DNA of 64,000 nt from Strix aluco (taxonomy: Eukaryota; Chordata; Aves; Strigiformes; Strigidae), in NCBI RefSeq assembly GCF_031877795.1, contig NC_133948.1:10772948-10836947 (forward strand). The letters run 5' to 3'. Shown piece by piece: positions 23,655 through 34,850 of this stretch. The notes below the pieces were generated by a model. The model searched no databases and was not told the origin of the DNA. It saw only the letters and a list, made by a program, of their open reading frames with translations. Position numbers and translations under genes: made by a program. Each line of letters starts with the position of its first letter. Positions within the stretch are counted from its first letter, which is position 1.

Positions 23655-23682
23655 CGCAGTGACACATTGCTGTGCAGGACAC
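23655..23682 (-). promoter_or_regulatory. 12-bp-spacer RSS-like sequence of the J-like segment
   Basis: Heptamer CACTGCG (23655-23661, one change from CACTGTG), a 12-bp spacer (23662-23673) starting ACAGC as in the canonical J, and a weak nonamer GTGTCCTGC (23674-23682). Geometry is exact. The nonamer has lost most of its T run, so efficiency is probably low. Confidence 0.6.
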
Positions 23683-23699
23683 CGAGCAGCTGCTTAGGC

Positions 23700-24588
23700 C
23701 CAGCCAGTGGCCCCGGCGCCCCAGGCTGCTGCTCCTTGTAGCACCCTATTAGCCCCCGCCTTCACAGCCCCTTGGAGCAGCAGCCCTCGAGTGACTGCTC
23801 CTGGGAGCATCTGCCTAGGGCCATGACACACAAAGGGGGTTGGAGAGGAGGCATCAGAGGCTGTTGGTAAAGAGGAAGAGCTGGGACTAGCAGAGAAAAT
23901 TGTGCAAGGTATGCAGATGCCTACATACATCTGAAATAGTCAAGGCAGGGGTGAACCAGGATGGGTTTCAGCTAGAGCAGATTAAATACAAATTCCCCAC
24001 GGGAGGCTTGGCTACTGCTTTATAAAGTATTTTCCCAGTGTGGTGCAAATCTCACAGGGCACAGAGTGCTCAGCTCTGGGCAAACTAGCTCTTGGAGCAC
24101 TGAATTTCAATAGCACCAGCTTAAATTGAACAAAAAGATATTCAAATGTTGTGGTTTGTGCAAGTGGTTGTAGAAAGAGGCAAAGTCAGTGAACCTCCTG
24201 AGTCACTATAAAATAAATGATGCTTCGAAGATTTTGTGGTTTGAGGCACTTCCTGTTTCAGAGGTTTAGTTTGCCTCTGGGTAAGCTTATGCATTGGTGC
24301 AAAGGCTGAAACTAGACAGAAAAATCACTGAAATTGTCTATGCAAAGGATTTAGCTGAAGCCAATGCCATCTGTTTTGGACAGCCAGTTTCTGAGCATTT
24401 CTCAGACTTTGATGAGGTTTCAGTTTGATGTTAAGAGAGGGCAATAAAGGGGGACAACACTCAGCGTGAAAGTCCAGCTCTTCTCCTTGGAGGGAGGCAT
24501 GAAGGAGAACTGATGCTGGGCTGGCTGTACCAGGGGTGTTGGCCTTCAGCACCTGCCTGACACATGGCCTCGGCAGGAGCAGGGGCAG
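23700..24588. other. Spacer between the J-like segment and V1
   Basis: No gene, V fragment or RSS seen. Confidence 0.45.
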
Positions 24589-24589
24589 G

Positions 24590-24780
24590 TGAGGGGGTGC
24601 TGGTCCTGGGTGGGCACTGGGGAGGCCACGCATGATGGCTGTGTCCCAGATACCAGGGATGAGCCGAGGAAGCCATGCAGGGCAGTCTCCGTTGCTGCCA
24701 CGTCACTCCCCCAGACATGCCAGGAAGCAAACAACAAGGGAAAGGGTAGGATGCAGCATTGCAGCATAAACCATCCTGAA
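24590..24780. repeat. 191-bp direct duplicate, V-proximal copy
   Basis: Partner of 21989-22179. The pair brackets the J-like segment, which suggests that a J-containing unit was duplicated. Confidence 0.9.
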
Positions 24781-25166
24781 ACTGCCTTGGCATGGCTTGT
24801 GCAAATACCTACCCCCAGAAACAGCTTCCTTTATAGTTAAAATCAGCACTTCTGGGGGAAGCAGGTAACCTGAGACCAGGGGCTCCTGTCACAGCTGGGC
24901 TGGGAGGACAGGCAGGCAGCCGGCAGGCCCCAGGGTGCGAGATGGGGATCACAGGAGACCTTGGACCCTCAGGGTTGCTGGTCGTCTTCCCCTCCCCAAA
25001 TGACAGGGCATGGGTACAGACCTGGGGCTCTAAGGAACGGCTGAACCGGGACACCAGGAACAGGCACCTGCAGCACAGGGCAGCAAGGCCAGCAACATGG
25101 TGGAAACCTGCCCCACCATCACACAGGGACAGCAGAGACTCCTAACTGTTCCCTGCAATGGCGGGA

Positions 25167-25658
25167 GGTTTTTCTATCACTTCCCCATTGCTCTGTGTCA
25201 ATGTGTCAGCACTGCTGCTGCTGTCGTAGCTACCACAGTAATAGACAGCCTCGTCCTCGGCTTGGACCCCAGTGATGGTTAACGTGGCTGTGGAGCCAGA
25301 CTTGGATCCGGAGAATCGCGAAGGGATGCCCGAGGGTCTCTTGTCGTTGTAGTAGATCACAGTGACAGGGGCACTGCCAGGGACCTTCTGCTGGTACCAG
25401 CCATAGCTGTAGCTACTCCCAGAGCAGGTGATCTGGACAGTTTGTCCCGGGTTCGCTGACACCGAGGGTGGCTGAGTCAGCGCTGCCTGGACCAGGGAAC
25501 CTGGAGAGGGAGAGGAGAGAGGGGAGAAGATGGGGGTCAGCCAGTGCCCCAGGAGCATGGCCCCCCACAGGCAGGGGGATGAGCCCCTGTGCAGAGAGTC
25601 TGGCCAGGTCACCTGAGACATGGGCGAGCACCACGAGGAGGAGAGGGGCCCAGGCCAT
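25167..25658 (-). CDS. V1: intact V-lambda gene, J-proximal, with leader and RSS
   Basis: The leader exon (25613-25658) gives [16 protein letters not shown], a hydrophobic signal peptide, with donor CAG|GTGACC. The V exon (25206-25500) follows acceptor CCAG. Framework landmarks are present: [22 protein letters not shown] (Cys23), GWYQQK (Trp41) and DEAVYYC (Cys104). CDR2 is YYNDKRPS and CDR3 starts [10 protein letters not shown]. The RSS has heptamer CACATTG (25199-25205), a 23-bp spacer and nonamer AGAAAAACC (25167-25175). Promoter octamer and TATA are upstream. This is the best positional equivalent of the single functional chicken V. Confidence 0.93.
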
Positions 25659-25731
25659 GGCGCGATTCCACCAGCTCCGTGTCCCCACGCCGATGGGGCT
25701 GTGCTGTGGACCCTGACTCCCTTTTAAGTGC

Positions 25732-25764
25732 CCACCCACCTGGGCACGGCCCCTCCATGCAAAT
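25732..25764 (-). promoter_or_regulatory. V1 promoter: octamer plus TATA-like box
   Basis: ATTTGCAT (25757-25764) in coding orientation, then TTAAAA (25732-25737), about 75 bp before the leader ATG. Octamers of this kind drive B-cell V promoters. Confidence 0.85.
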
Positions 25765-27381
25765 CTGACCCCACGGTCACAGCCGGATCCTGCCTGCGTC
25801 TCTCTCCACACCTCCCTCCCCGCTCCACGCCCAGCCCCACCACCCCAGATCAGCGGGGCTTGTCCCCGGGCACAGAGCGGAGACACGTCCCAGTTCAGAG
25901 CCCAAAACCCGCCAGCATGGACTCCCCCCCACTAGCCTGAGCCTGGGGCTGCAGGGCCAAAGGGCACGGGAGAGCCAGGATGCTGGGGGCGAGGGTGGCA
26001 AGCGGCACCCAGAGCTCCAACATCCCCGTCATGGGTTGTGGGGAGCAGATGAGCTGGTGCTTGTGCCGGGGATGGAAGGACAAGCCCTTGTCCAGGCTAT
26101 TGCCACTGGGGTGGATTCTTGGGTTCCAGCTGGGCCCAGCTAGCAACAGCAGTGGTGAAAGGGATGGGAAGAGGCAGGAGTAAAGCCCCGTTTCCATCCC
26201 TCCGGGGTCCCCAGCTGAACATTATCTGCAACCAGTGAGCACACAGGATCTTAACCTGGAGTGCTTGAGGGGAGCAGGGCTGAGAGCCGGGCTCATTAGA
26301 GAGCAGAGTAGCCTTCTCCCCTGAGGACCGCAGGGTGCTTGGTGCAGCCCTGCCTGTGCCCACCTGGCCCCAACCCATGGCACGTGGCCCCCCACTCCAT
26401 ACCACAGTCCCGGGCACAGAGCTGGGGGACAAGATCACCTGGGACCCAGCTGCCCACATGGCAGCTCCCAGCACCACAAGTGCAGCTCCCATGGGCCCAG
26501 CAGCCCTGCCCAAAGCCTGGCCCTATCACAGCCTCAAACCCAGACCTTGTCCCCTGCCCCTCACACTCATGGGGTCACAGGAAATGTCACTGCTGAAAAC
26601 AAGCAGCACCCCATGACACAGGAGAGCCGGTGTCTTTGTCCCCAGCAGTAGCCACAGTCCCAGGGCCCTGCATCAGGATGGGGACAGGCTCAGGGTGCCG
26701 GGCAGCCCCTTGCTGTCTAGGGGTTGTAGTGGGAGATTGCCCAGTGCCAGGGGCTTCCCCGGGGGCCAGAGGTGCTGGGGGGGTCCTGTGCAGGCTGAGC
26801 ATGACCCAATGGTCCAGCACTGGGCAAACACAGCCAATGTTGAAGTAGCCCATGAGCTCCTCTTGTGACATGGCAGATCCTCTTCCGGCCACTCCTACTC
26901 TGCCCCAGGAGCATCACACATGGCCCTGGAGATGTTGCTCCTTTGGGAAATGTCCCTTCCCACGGTTCGAATGTAGAGCTTTGGCCCAGCTGCGCAGCCC
27001 ATGGCATGTTCCCACCTCCTGGTGCTGGGGTCACATTTTCAGCAGGGCTGAACCCCGCAGGGGTGATGCTCTGGGGGCTCCTGGAACAGTTGGTTTTGGA
27101 GGAGAGAAGGGAGGCACCTGAAAGTCTCTGGGTACCAGCTGGGGAGAGTGAGGGATCTTGGACCCACAGAGTGGGGCAAGGAGAAGACTGGTGGGGGTCT
27201 TCCCCTCCCAAAAAGGCGGGAGACAGGCATACACCTGGGTTACCTATGGGATGGCCAGGCCAGGACACGAGACACAGCCACCTGCACCACAGGGCAGCAA
27301 GGGCGGCGCCATTGCAGGCACCCGTGCCACCATCAAATGGGGACAGCAGAGACTCCTAACTGGTCCCTGCAATGGGAGCAG

Positions 27382-27873
27382 GATTTTTGTATCACTCCCC
27401 CTTTGTTCCGTGTCACCGTGGCAGCATTGCTGCTGCTGTCCCAGCTACCACAGTAATAGACAGCCTCGTCCTCGGCTTGGACCCCAGTGATGGTTAACGT
27501 GGCTGTGGAGCCAGACTTGGATCCGGAGAATCGTGAAGGTATGCCTGAGGGTCTCTTGTCATTCCAGTAGATCACAGTGACAGGAGCACTGCCAGGGACC
27601 TTCTGCTGGTACCAGCCATAGCTGTAGCTACTCCCAGAGCAGGTGATCTGGACGGTTTGTCCCAGGTTTGCTGACACCGAGGGCGGCTGAGTCAGCGCTG
27701 CCTGGACCAGGGAACCTGGAGAGGGAGAGGAGAGAGGGGGGAAGACAGGGGTCAGCCAGTGCCCCAGGAGCACGGTCTTCCACAGGCAGGGGAATGAGCC
27801 CCTGTGCAGAGAGTCTGGCCAGGTCACCTGAGACATGGGCGAGCACCACGAGGAGGAGAGGGGCCCAGGCCAT
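27382..27873 (-). CDS. V2: intact V-lambda gene with leader and RSS
   Basis: Leader 27828-27873 (same peptide as V1) and V exon 27421-27715, open throughout. Both domain cysteines and the core Trp are present. CDR1 is like V1 (SSYSYGW), CDR2 is YWNDKRPS and CDR3 starts [14 protein letters not shown]: heptamer CACGGTG (27414-27420), 23-bp spacer, nonamer ACAAAAATC (27382-27390). Flanks match V1 over the whole unit. Confidence 0.92.
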
Positions 27874-27936
27874 GGCGCGATTCCACCAGCTCCGTGTCCC
27901 CACGCCGATGGGGCTGTGCTGTGGACCCTGACTCCC

Positions 27937-27979
27937 TTTTAAGTGCCCACCCACCCAGGCACGGCCCCTCCATGCAAAT
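27937..27979 (-). promoter_or_regulatory. V2 promoter: octamer plus TATA-like box
   Basis: ATTTGCAT at 27972-27979 and TTAAAA at 27937-27942, same spacing as V1. Confidence 0.85.
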
Positions 27980-29596
27980 CTGACCCCACGGTCACAGCCG
28001 GATCCTGCCTGCGTCTCTCTCTCCACACCTCCCTCCCCGCTCCACGCCCAGCCCCACCACCCCAGATCAGCGGGGCTTGTCCCCGGGCACAGAGCGGAGA
28101 CACGTCCCAGTTCAGAGCCCAAAACCCGCCAGCATGGACTCCCCCCGAATAGCCTGAGCCTGGGGCTGCAGGGCCAAAGGGCACGGGAGAGCCAGGATGC
28201 TGGGGGCGAGGGTGGCAAGTGGCACCCAGAGCTCCAACATCCCCGTCACGGGTTGTGGGGAGCAGATGAGCTGGTGCTTGTGCCGGGGATGGAAGGACAA
28301 GCCCTTGTCCAGGCTATTGCCACTGGGGTGGATTCTTGGGTTCCAGCTGGACCCAGCTAGCAACAGCAGTGGTGAAAGGGATGGGAAGAGGCAGGAGTAA
28401 AGCCCGTTTCCATCCCCCCGGGGTCCTCAGCTGAACATTATCTGCAACCAGTGAGCACACAGGATCTTAACCTGGAGTGCTTGAGGGGAGCAGGGCTGAG
28501 AGCCGGGCTCATTGGGGAGCAGAGTAGCCTTCTCCCCTGAGGACCGCAGGGTGCTTGGTGCAGCCCTGCCTGTGCCCACCTGGCCCCAACCCATGGCACG
28601 TGGCCCCCCACTCCACACCACAGTCCCGGGCACAGAGCTGGGGGACAAGATCACCTGGGACCCAGCTGCCCACATGGCAGCTCCCAGCACCACAAGTGCA
28701 GCTCCCATGGGCCCAGCAGCCCTGCCCAAAGCCTGGCCCTATCACAGCCTCAAACCCAGACCTTGTCCTCTGCCCCTCACACTCATGGGGTCACAGGAAA
28801 TGTCACTGCTGAAAACAAGCAGCACCCCATGACACAGGAGAGCCAGTGTCTTTGTCCCCAGTGGTAGCCGCAGTCCCAGGGCCCTGCATCAGGATGGGGA
28901 CAGGCTCAGGGTGCCGGGCAGCCCCTTGCTGTCTTGGGGCTGTAGTGGGAGATTGCCCAGTGCCAGGGGCTTCCCCGGGGGCCAGAGGTGCTGGGGGGCT
29001 CCTAGGCAGGCTGAGCATGAGCCCAACGGGCCAGCACTGGGCAGTCAGAGCCAACGCTGAAGTAGCCCATGAGCTCCTCTTGTGACATGACAGATCCTCT
29101 TCCGACCACTCCTACTCTGCCGCAGCAGCCTCACGCATGGCCCTGGAGATGTTGCACCCACGGGAAATTTCCCTTCCAGGGATTGAATGCAAAGCTTTGA
29201 CCGAGCTGCACAGCCCATAACATGTTCCCACCACTTGGTGCTAGGGACACATTTTCAGCAGGGATAAACCCCGCAGGGGTGATGCTCTGGGGGCTCCTGG
29301 CACAGCTGGGCTGGGGGGAGGGCAGGGAGGCACCTGAAGGTCACTTGGTACCAGCTGGAGAGCGCAGCAGACCTCGGACCCACAGAGTGGGGCAAGGAAA
29401 AGACTGGTGGGGGTCTTCCGCTCCACAAATGGCATGGGACAGGCACAGACCTGGGTTATCTATGGGATGGCCAGGCCAGGACACAAGACACAGCTACCTG
29501 CAGCACAGGGCAGCAAGGGCAGCACCATTGCAAGCACCTGTGCCACCATCACACAGGGACAGCAGAGACTCCTAACTGGTCCCTGCAATGGCGGGA

Positions 29597-30073
29597 GGAT
29601 TTTGTATCACTTCCCCATTGCTCCGTATCAACGTGTCAGCACTGCTACCACAGTAATAGACAGCCTCGTCCTCGGCTTGGACCCCAGTGATGGTTAACGT
29701 GGCTGTGGAGCCAGACTTGGATCCGGAGAATCGCGAAGGGATGCCCGAGGGTCTCTTGTCGTTATCATAGATCACAGTGACAGGGGCACTGCCAGGGACC
29801 TTCTGCTGGAACCAGCCATAGTAGCTGCTACTACCGGAGCAGGTGATCTGGACGGTTTGTCCCGGGTTCGCTGACACCGAGGGCGGCTGAGTCAGCGCTG
29901 CCTGGACCAGGGAACCTGGAGAGGGAGAGGAGAAAGTGGAGATGATGGGGGTCAGCCAGTGCCCCAGGAGCATGGCCCTCTGCAGGCACGAGGAGGGGCC
30001 CCTGTGCAGAGAGTCTGGCCAGGTCACCTGAGACATGGGCGAGCACCACGAGGAGGAGAGGGGCCCAGGCCAT
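29597..30073 (-). CDS. V3: intact V-lambda gene with short CDR3 end
   Basis: Leader 30028-30073 and V exon 29636-29915, open, with [11 protein letters not shown] and CDR2 YDNDKRPS. The germline CDR3 part is only CGSSA, some five codons shorter than in V1. RSS: CACGTTG (29629-29635), 23-bp spacer, nonamer ACAAAATCC (29597-29605). All parts for rearrangement are present. The short CDR3 end looks like a small deletion in a serine-rich repeat. Confidence 0.9.
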
Positions 30074-30136
30074 GGCGCGATTCCACCAGCTCCGTGTCCC
30101 CACGCCGATGGGGCTGTGCTGTGGACCCTGACTCCC

Positions 30137-30179
30137 TTTTAAGCGCCCACCCACCCGGGCACGGCCCCTCCATGCAAAT
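30137..30179 (-). promoter_or_regulatory. V3 promoter: octamer plus TATA-like box
   Basis: ATTTGCAT at 30172-30179 and TTAAAA at 30137-30142. Confidence 0.85.
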
Positions 30180-31799
30180 CTGACCCCACGCTCACAGCCA
30201 GATCCTGCCTGCGTCTCTCTCTCCACACCTCCCTCCCCGCTCCACGCCCAGCCCCACCACCCCAGATCAGCGGGGCTTGTCCCCGGGCACAGAGCGGAGA
30301 CACGTCCCAGTTCAGAGCCCAAAACCCGCCAGCATGGACTCCCCCCCACCAGCCTGAGCCCAGGGGCTGCAGGGCCAAAGGGCACGGGAGAGCCAGGATG
30401 CTGGGGGCGAGGGTGGCAAGCGGCACCCAGAGCTCCAACATCCCCGTCACGGGTTGTGGGGAGCAGATGAGCTGGTGCTTGTGCCGGGGATGGAAGGACA
30501 AGCCCTTGTCCAGGCTATTGCCACTGGGGTGGATTCTTGGGTTCCAGCTGGACCCAGCTAGCAACAGCAGTGGTGAAAGGGATGGGAAGAGGCAGGAGTA
30601 AAGCCCCGTTTCCGTCCCTCCGGGGTCCTCAGCTGAACATTATCTGCAACCAGTGAGCACACAGGATCTTAACCTGGAGTGCTTGAGGGGAGCAGGGCTG
30701 AGAGCCGGGCTCATTAGAGAGCAGAGTAGCCTTCTCCCCTGAGGACCGCAGGGTGCTTGGTGCAGCCCTGCCTGTGCCCACCTGGCCCCAACCCATGGCA
30801 CGTGGCCCCCCACTCCATATCACAGTCCCGGGCACAGAGCTGGGGGACAAGATCACCTGGGACCCAGCTGTCCACATGGCAGCTCCCAGCACCACAAGTG
30901 CAGCTCCCATGGGCCCAGCAGCCCTGCCCAAAGCCTGGCCCTATCACAGCCTCAAACCCAGACCTTGTCCTCTGCCCCTCACACTCATGGGGTCACAGGA
31001 AATGTCACTGCTGAAAACAAGCAGCACCCCATGACACAGGAGAGCCAGTGTCTTTGTCCCCAGTGGTAGCCGCAGTCCCAGGGCCCTGCATCAGGATGGG
31101 GACAGGCTCAGGGTGCCGGGCAGCCCCTTGCTGTCTAGGGGTTGTAGTGGGAGATTGCCCAGTGCCAGGGGCTTCCCTGTGGGCCAGAGGTGCTGGGGGG
31201 CTCCTGGGCAGGCTAAGCATGAGCCCAACAGGCCAGCGCTGGTCAGTCAGAGCCAATGTTGAATTAGTCCATGAGCTCCTCTTGTGCATGACAGATCCTC
31301 TTCCGACCACTCCTACTCTGCCCCAGGAGTCCAATGCATGGCCCTGGAGATGTTGCGCCCACGGGAAATTTCCCTTCTCAGGGTTTGAAGGCAAAGCTTT
31401 GGCCCAGCTGTGCAGCCCATGGCATTTTCCTGCCATCTGGTACTGGGGCCACATTTTCAACAGGGATAAACCCCGCAGGGGTGATGCTCTGGGGGCTCCT
31501 GGCACAACTGGGCTGTCAGGAGGGCAGGGAGGCACCTGAAGGTCTCTGGGTACCAGCTGGAGAGTGCAGCAGATGTCAGACCCACAGAGTGCAGCAAGGA
31601 GAAGACTGGTCGGGGTCTTCTCCTCCACAAAGGGCAGGGGACAGGCATACACCTGGGTTATCTATGGGATGGCCAGGCCAAGGACACGAGACACAGCCAC
31701 CTGCAGCACAGGGCAGCAAGGGCAGCGCCATTGCAAGCACCCGTGCCACCATCAAATGGGGACAGCAGAGACTCCTAACTGGTCCCTGCAATGGCGGGA

Positions 31800-32291
31800 G
31801 GTTTTTGTATCACTTCCCCATTGCTCTGTGTCAACGTGGCAGCATTGCTGCTGCTGTCGTAGCTACCACAGTAATAGACAGCCTCGTCCTCAGCTTGGAC
31901 CTCAGTGATGGTTAAGGTGGCTGTGGAGCCAGACTTGGATCCGGAGAATCGCGAAGGGATGCCCGAGGGTCTCCTGTCACTAGCATAGATCACAGTGACA
32001 GGGCCACTGCCAGGGACCTTCTGCTGGAACCAACCATAGTTGTAGCTACTCCCAGAGCAGGTGATCTGGACGGTTTGTCCCGGGTTCGCTGACACCGAGG
32101 GCGGCTGAGTCAGCGCTGCCTGGACCAGGGAACCTGGAGAGGGAGAGGAGAGAGGGGAGAAGATGGGGGTCAGCCAGTGCCCCAGGAGCATGGCCCCCCA
32201 CAGGCAGGGGGATGAGCCCCTGTGCAGAGAGTCTGGCCAGGTCACCTGAGACATGGGCGAGCACCACGAGGAGGAGAGGGGCCCAGGCCAT
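31800..32291 (-). CDS. V4: intact V-lambda gene with consensus nonamer
   Basis: Leader 32246-32291 and V exon 31839-32133, open. CDR1 is SSYNYGW, CDR2 is YASDRRPS and CDR3 starts [14 protein letters not shown]: heptamer CACGTTG (31832-31838), 23-bp spacer, perfect nonamer ACAAAAACC (31800-31808). The change TEVQAEDEA (usually TGVQAEDEA) in framework 3 is harmless. Confidence 0.92.
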
Positions 32292-32354
32292 GGCGCGATT
32301 CCACCAGCTCCGTGTCCCCACGCCGATGGGGCTGTGCTGTGGACCCTGACTCCC

Positions 32355-32397
32355 TTTTAAGTGCCCACCCACCTGGGCACGGCCCCTCCATGCAAAT
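32355..32397 (-). promoter_or_regulatory. V4 promoter: octamer plus TATA-like box
   Basis: ATTTGCAT at 32390-32397 and TTAAAA at 32355-32360. Confidence 0.85.
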
Positions 32398-34014
32398 CTG
32401 ACCCCACGGTCACAGCCGGATCCTGCCTGCGTCTCTCTCCACACCTCCCTCCCCGCTCCACGCCCAGCCCCACCACCCCAGATCAGCGGGGCTTGTCCCC
32501 GGGCACAGAGCGGAGACACGTCCCAGTTCAGAGCCCAAAACCCGCCAGCATGGACTCCCCCCCACTAGCCTGAGCCTGGGGCTGCAGGGCCAAAGGGCAC
32601 GGGAGAGCCAGGATGCTGGGGGCGAGGGTGGCAAGCGGCACCCAGAGCTCCAACATCCCCGTCATGGGTTGTGGGGAGCAGATGAGCTGGTGCTTGTGCC
32701 GGGGATGGAAGGACAAGCCCTTGTCCAGGCTATTGCCACTGGGGTGGATTCTTGGGTTCCAGCTGGGCCCAGCTAGCAACTGCAGTGGTGAAAGGGATGG
32801 GAAGAGGCAGGAGTAAAGCCCCGTTTCCATCCCTCCGGGGTCCTCAGCTGAACATTATCTGCAACCAGTGAGCACACAGGATCTTAACCTGGAGTGCTTG
32901 AGGGGAGCAGGGCTGAGAGCCGGGCTCATTGGAGAGCAGAGTAGCCTTCTCCCCTGAGGACCGCAGGGTGCTTGGTGCAGCCCTGCCTGTGCCCACCTGG
33001 CCCCAACCCATGGCACATGGCCCCCCACTCCATACCACAGTCCCGGGCACAGAGCTGGGGGACAAGATCACCTGGGACCCAGCTGCCCACATGGCAGCTC
33101 CCAGCACCACAAGTGCAGCTCCCATGGGCCCAGCAGCCCTGCCCAAAGCCTGGCCCTATCACAGCCTCAAACCCAGACCTTGTCCTCTGCCCCTCACACT
33201 CATGGGGTCACAGGAAATGTCACTGCTGAAAACAAGCAGCACCCCATGACACAGGAGAGCCAGTGTCTTTGTCCCCAGCAGTAGCCACAGTCCCAGGGCC
33301 CTGCATCAGGATGGGGACAGGCTCAGGGTGCCGGGCAGCCCCTTGCTGTCTTGGGGCTGTAGTGGGAGATTGCCCAGTGCCAGGGGCTTCCCCGGGGGCC
33401 AGAGGTGCTGGGGGGGTCCTGTGCAGGCTGAGCACGAGCCCAGTGGTCCAGCACTGGGCAAACACAGCCAACGCTGGAGTAGCCCACAGGCTGCTCTTGT
33501 GGCAAAGCAGATCATCCCCTGGTCAGTCCTGCTCTGCCCCAGGAGCCTCATGGATGATGCTGGAGATGCTGCACCCATGGGAAATGTTGCTTCCCAGGGT
33601 CTGAAGGCAAAGCTTTGGTCCAGCTGTGCAGCCCATGTCATGTTCCCACCTCCTGGTGCTGGGGCCACATTTTCAGCAGGGCTGAACCCCGCAGGGATGG
33701 TGCTCTGGGGGCTCCTGGCACAGATGAGCTGGGAGGAGAGCAGGGAGTCACCTGGCAAGGCCCTGGCTACTACCTGGGGAACTCAGGGGACATTGGACAC
33801 ACAGACTGGGACAGAGAGGGGACTGGTGGGGGTCTTCCCCTCCCCAAATGGCAGGGGACAGGCACAGACCTGATGCTCTAATGGACGGCCGAGCCAGGAC
33901 ACCAGGCACAGGCAACTGCAGCACAGGGCAGCAAGGGCAGCGCCATGGTGGTGATCTGCCCCACAATCACAGAGGGACAGCAGAGACTCCTAACCGCCTT
34001 CTGTCATGGCAGGA

Positions 34015-34509
34015 GCCTTTTGTACCACTTCCCCTTTGCTCTCTGTCACCATGGCACCAGTATAGCTGTCCTCGTAGCCACCACAGTAATAGACATCCCC
34101 ATCCTCAGCTTGGACCCCAGTGATGGTTAACGTGGCTGTATAACCAGACAAAGATCCAGAGAATCGTGAAGGGATGTCTGAGGGTCTCCTGTCATTCCAG
34201 TAGATCACCGTGAGAGGGGCACTGCCAGGGACCTTCTGCTGGTACCAGCCATAGTAGCCGCTGCTACCCCCGGAGCAGGTGATCTGGACGGTTTGTCCCG
34301 GGTTCGCTGACACCGAGGGCGGCTGAGTCAGCGCTGCCTGGACCAGGGAACCTGGAGAGGGAGAGGAGAGATGGGAGAAGACAGGGGTCAGCCAGTGCCC
34401 CAGGAGCATGGCCCCCCACAGGCAGGGGGATGAGCCCCTGTGCAGAGAATCTGGCCAGGTCACCTGAGACATGGGCGAGCACCACGAGGAGGAGAGGGGC
34501 CCAGGCCAT
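34015..34509 (-). CDS. V5: open V-lambda gene with weak RSS
   Basis: Leader 34464-34509 and V exon 34054-34351, open. It has [17 protein letters not shown]2 YWNDRRPSD, framework 3 [11 protein letters not shown] and AEDGDVYYC (Gly for the usual Glu), and CDR3 [11 protein letters not shown]. The RSS heptamer is CATGGTG (34047-34053), which breaks the critical CAC, and the nonamer is ACAAAAGGC. It could be transcribed but probably joins poorly. It ends the homogeneous tandem array. Confidence 0.85.
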
Positions 34510-34572
34510 GGCGCGATTCCACCAGCTCCGTGTCCCCACGCCGATGGGGCTGTGCTGTGGACCCTGACTCCC

Positions 34573-34615
34573 TTTTAAGTGCCCACCCACCCGGGCACGG
34601 CCCCTCCATGCAAAT
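34573..34615 (-). promoter_or_regulatory. V5 promoter: octamer plus TATA-like box
   Basis: ATTTGCAT at 34608-34615 and TTAAAA at 34573-34578. Confidence 0.85.
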
Positions 34616-34850
34616 CTGACCCCACGCTCACAGCTGGAACCTGCCCGCGTCTCTCTCTCCACACCTCCCTCCCCGCTCCATGCCCAGCCCCACCACCCCA
34701 GATCAGCGGGGCTTGTCCCCGGGCACAGAGCGGAGACACGTCCCAGCTCAGAGCCCAAAACATGCCAGCACGGACTGCCCCCCACCAGCCTGAGCCCAGG
34801 GGCTGCAGGGCCAAAGGGCACGGGAGAGCCAAGATGCTGGGGGCAAGGAC

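Larger units (their letters stand above)
24900..34850 (-). repeat. Tandem array of 2.2-kb V-lambda units (V1-V5)
   Basis: Leader ATGs lie at 25658, 27873, 30073, 32291 and 34509, spacings 2215, 2200, 2218 and 2218 bp. Promoters, leaders, introns and long spacers are almost the same from unit to unit; most visible changes are in the V exon CDRs and at the 3' junctions. A spacer motif (GTTTGAAGGCAAAGCTTTGG type) recurs in each unit and in diverged form near 38.35, 42.96, 54.68 and 55.91 kb, so the whole array grew from one V-plus-spacer ancestor. Confidence 0.93.

Noticed and set aside
26211-26513. A 100-codon minus-strand frame with a signal-like start (MGAALVVLGAAMW), repeated in each 2.2-kb unit (also near 28.4-28.7, 30.6-30.9 and 32.8-33.1 kb)
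   Set aside because: The differences I compared between copies alter amino acids, it overlaps open frames on the other strand, and no domain is seen. It repeats because the unit repeats.
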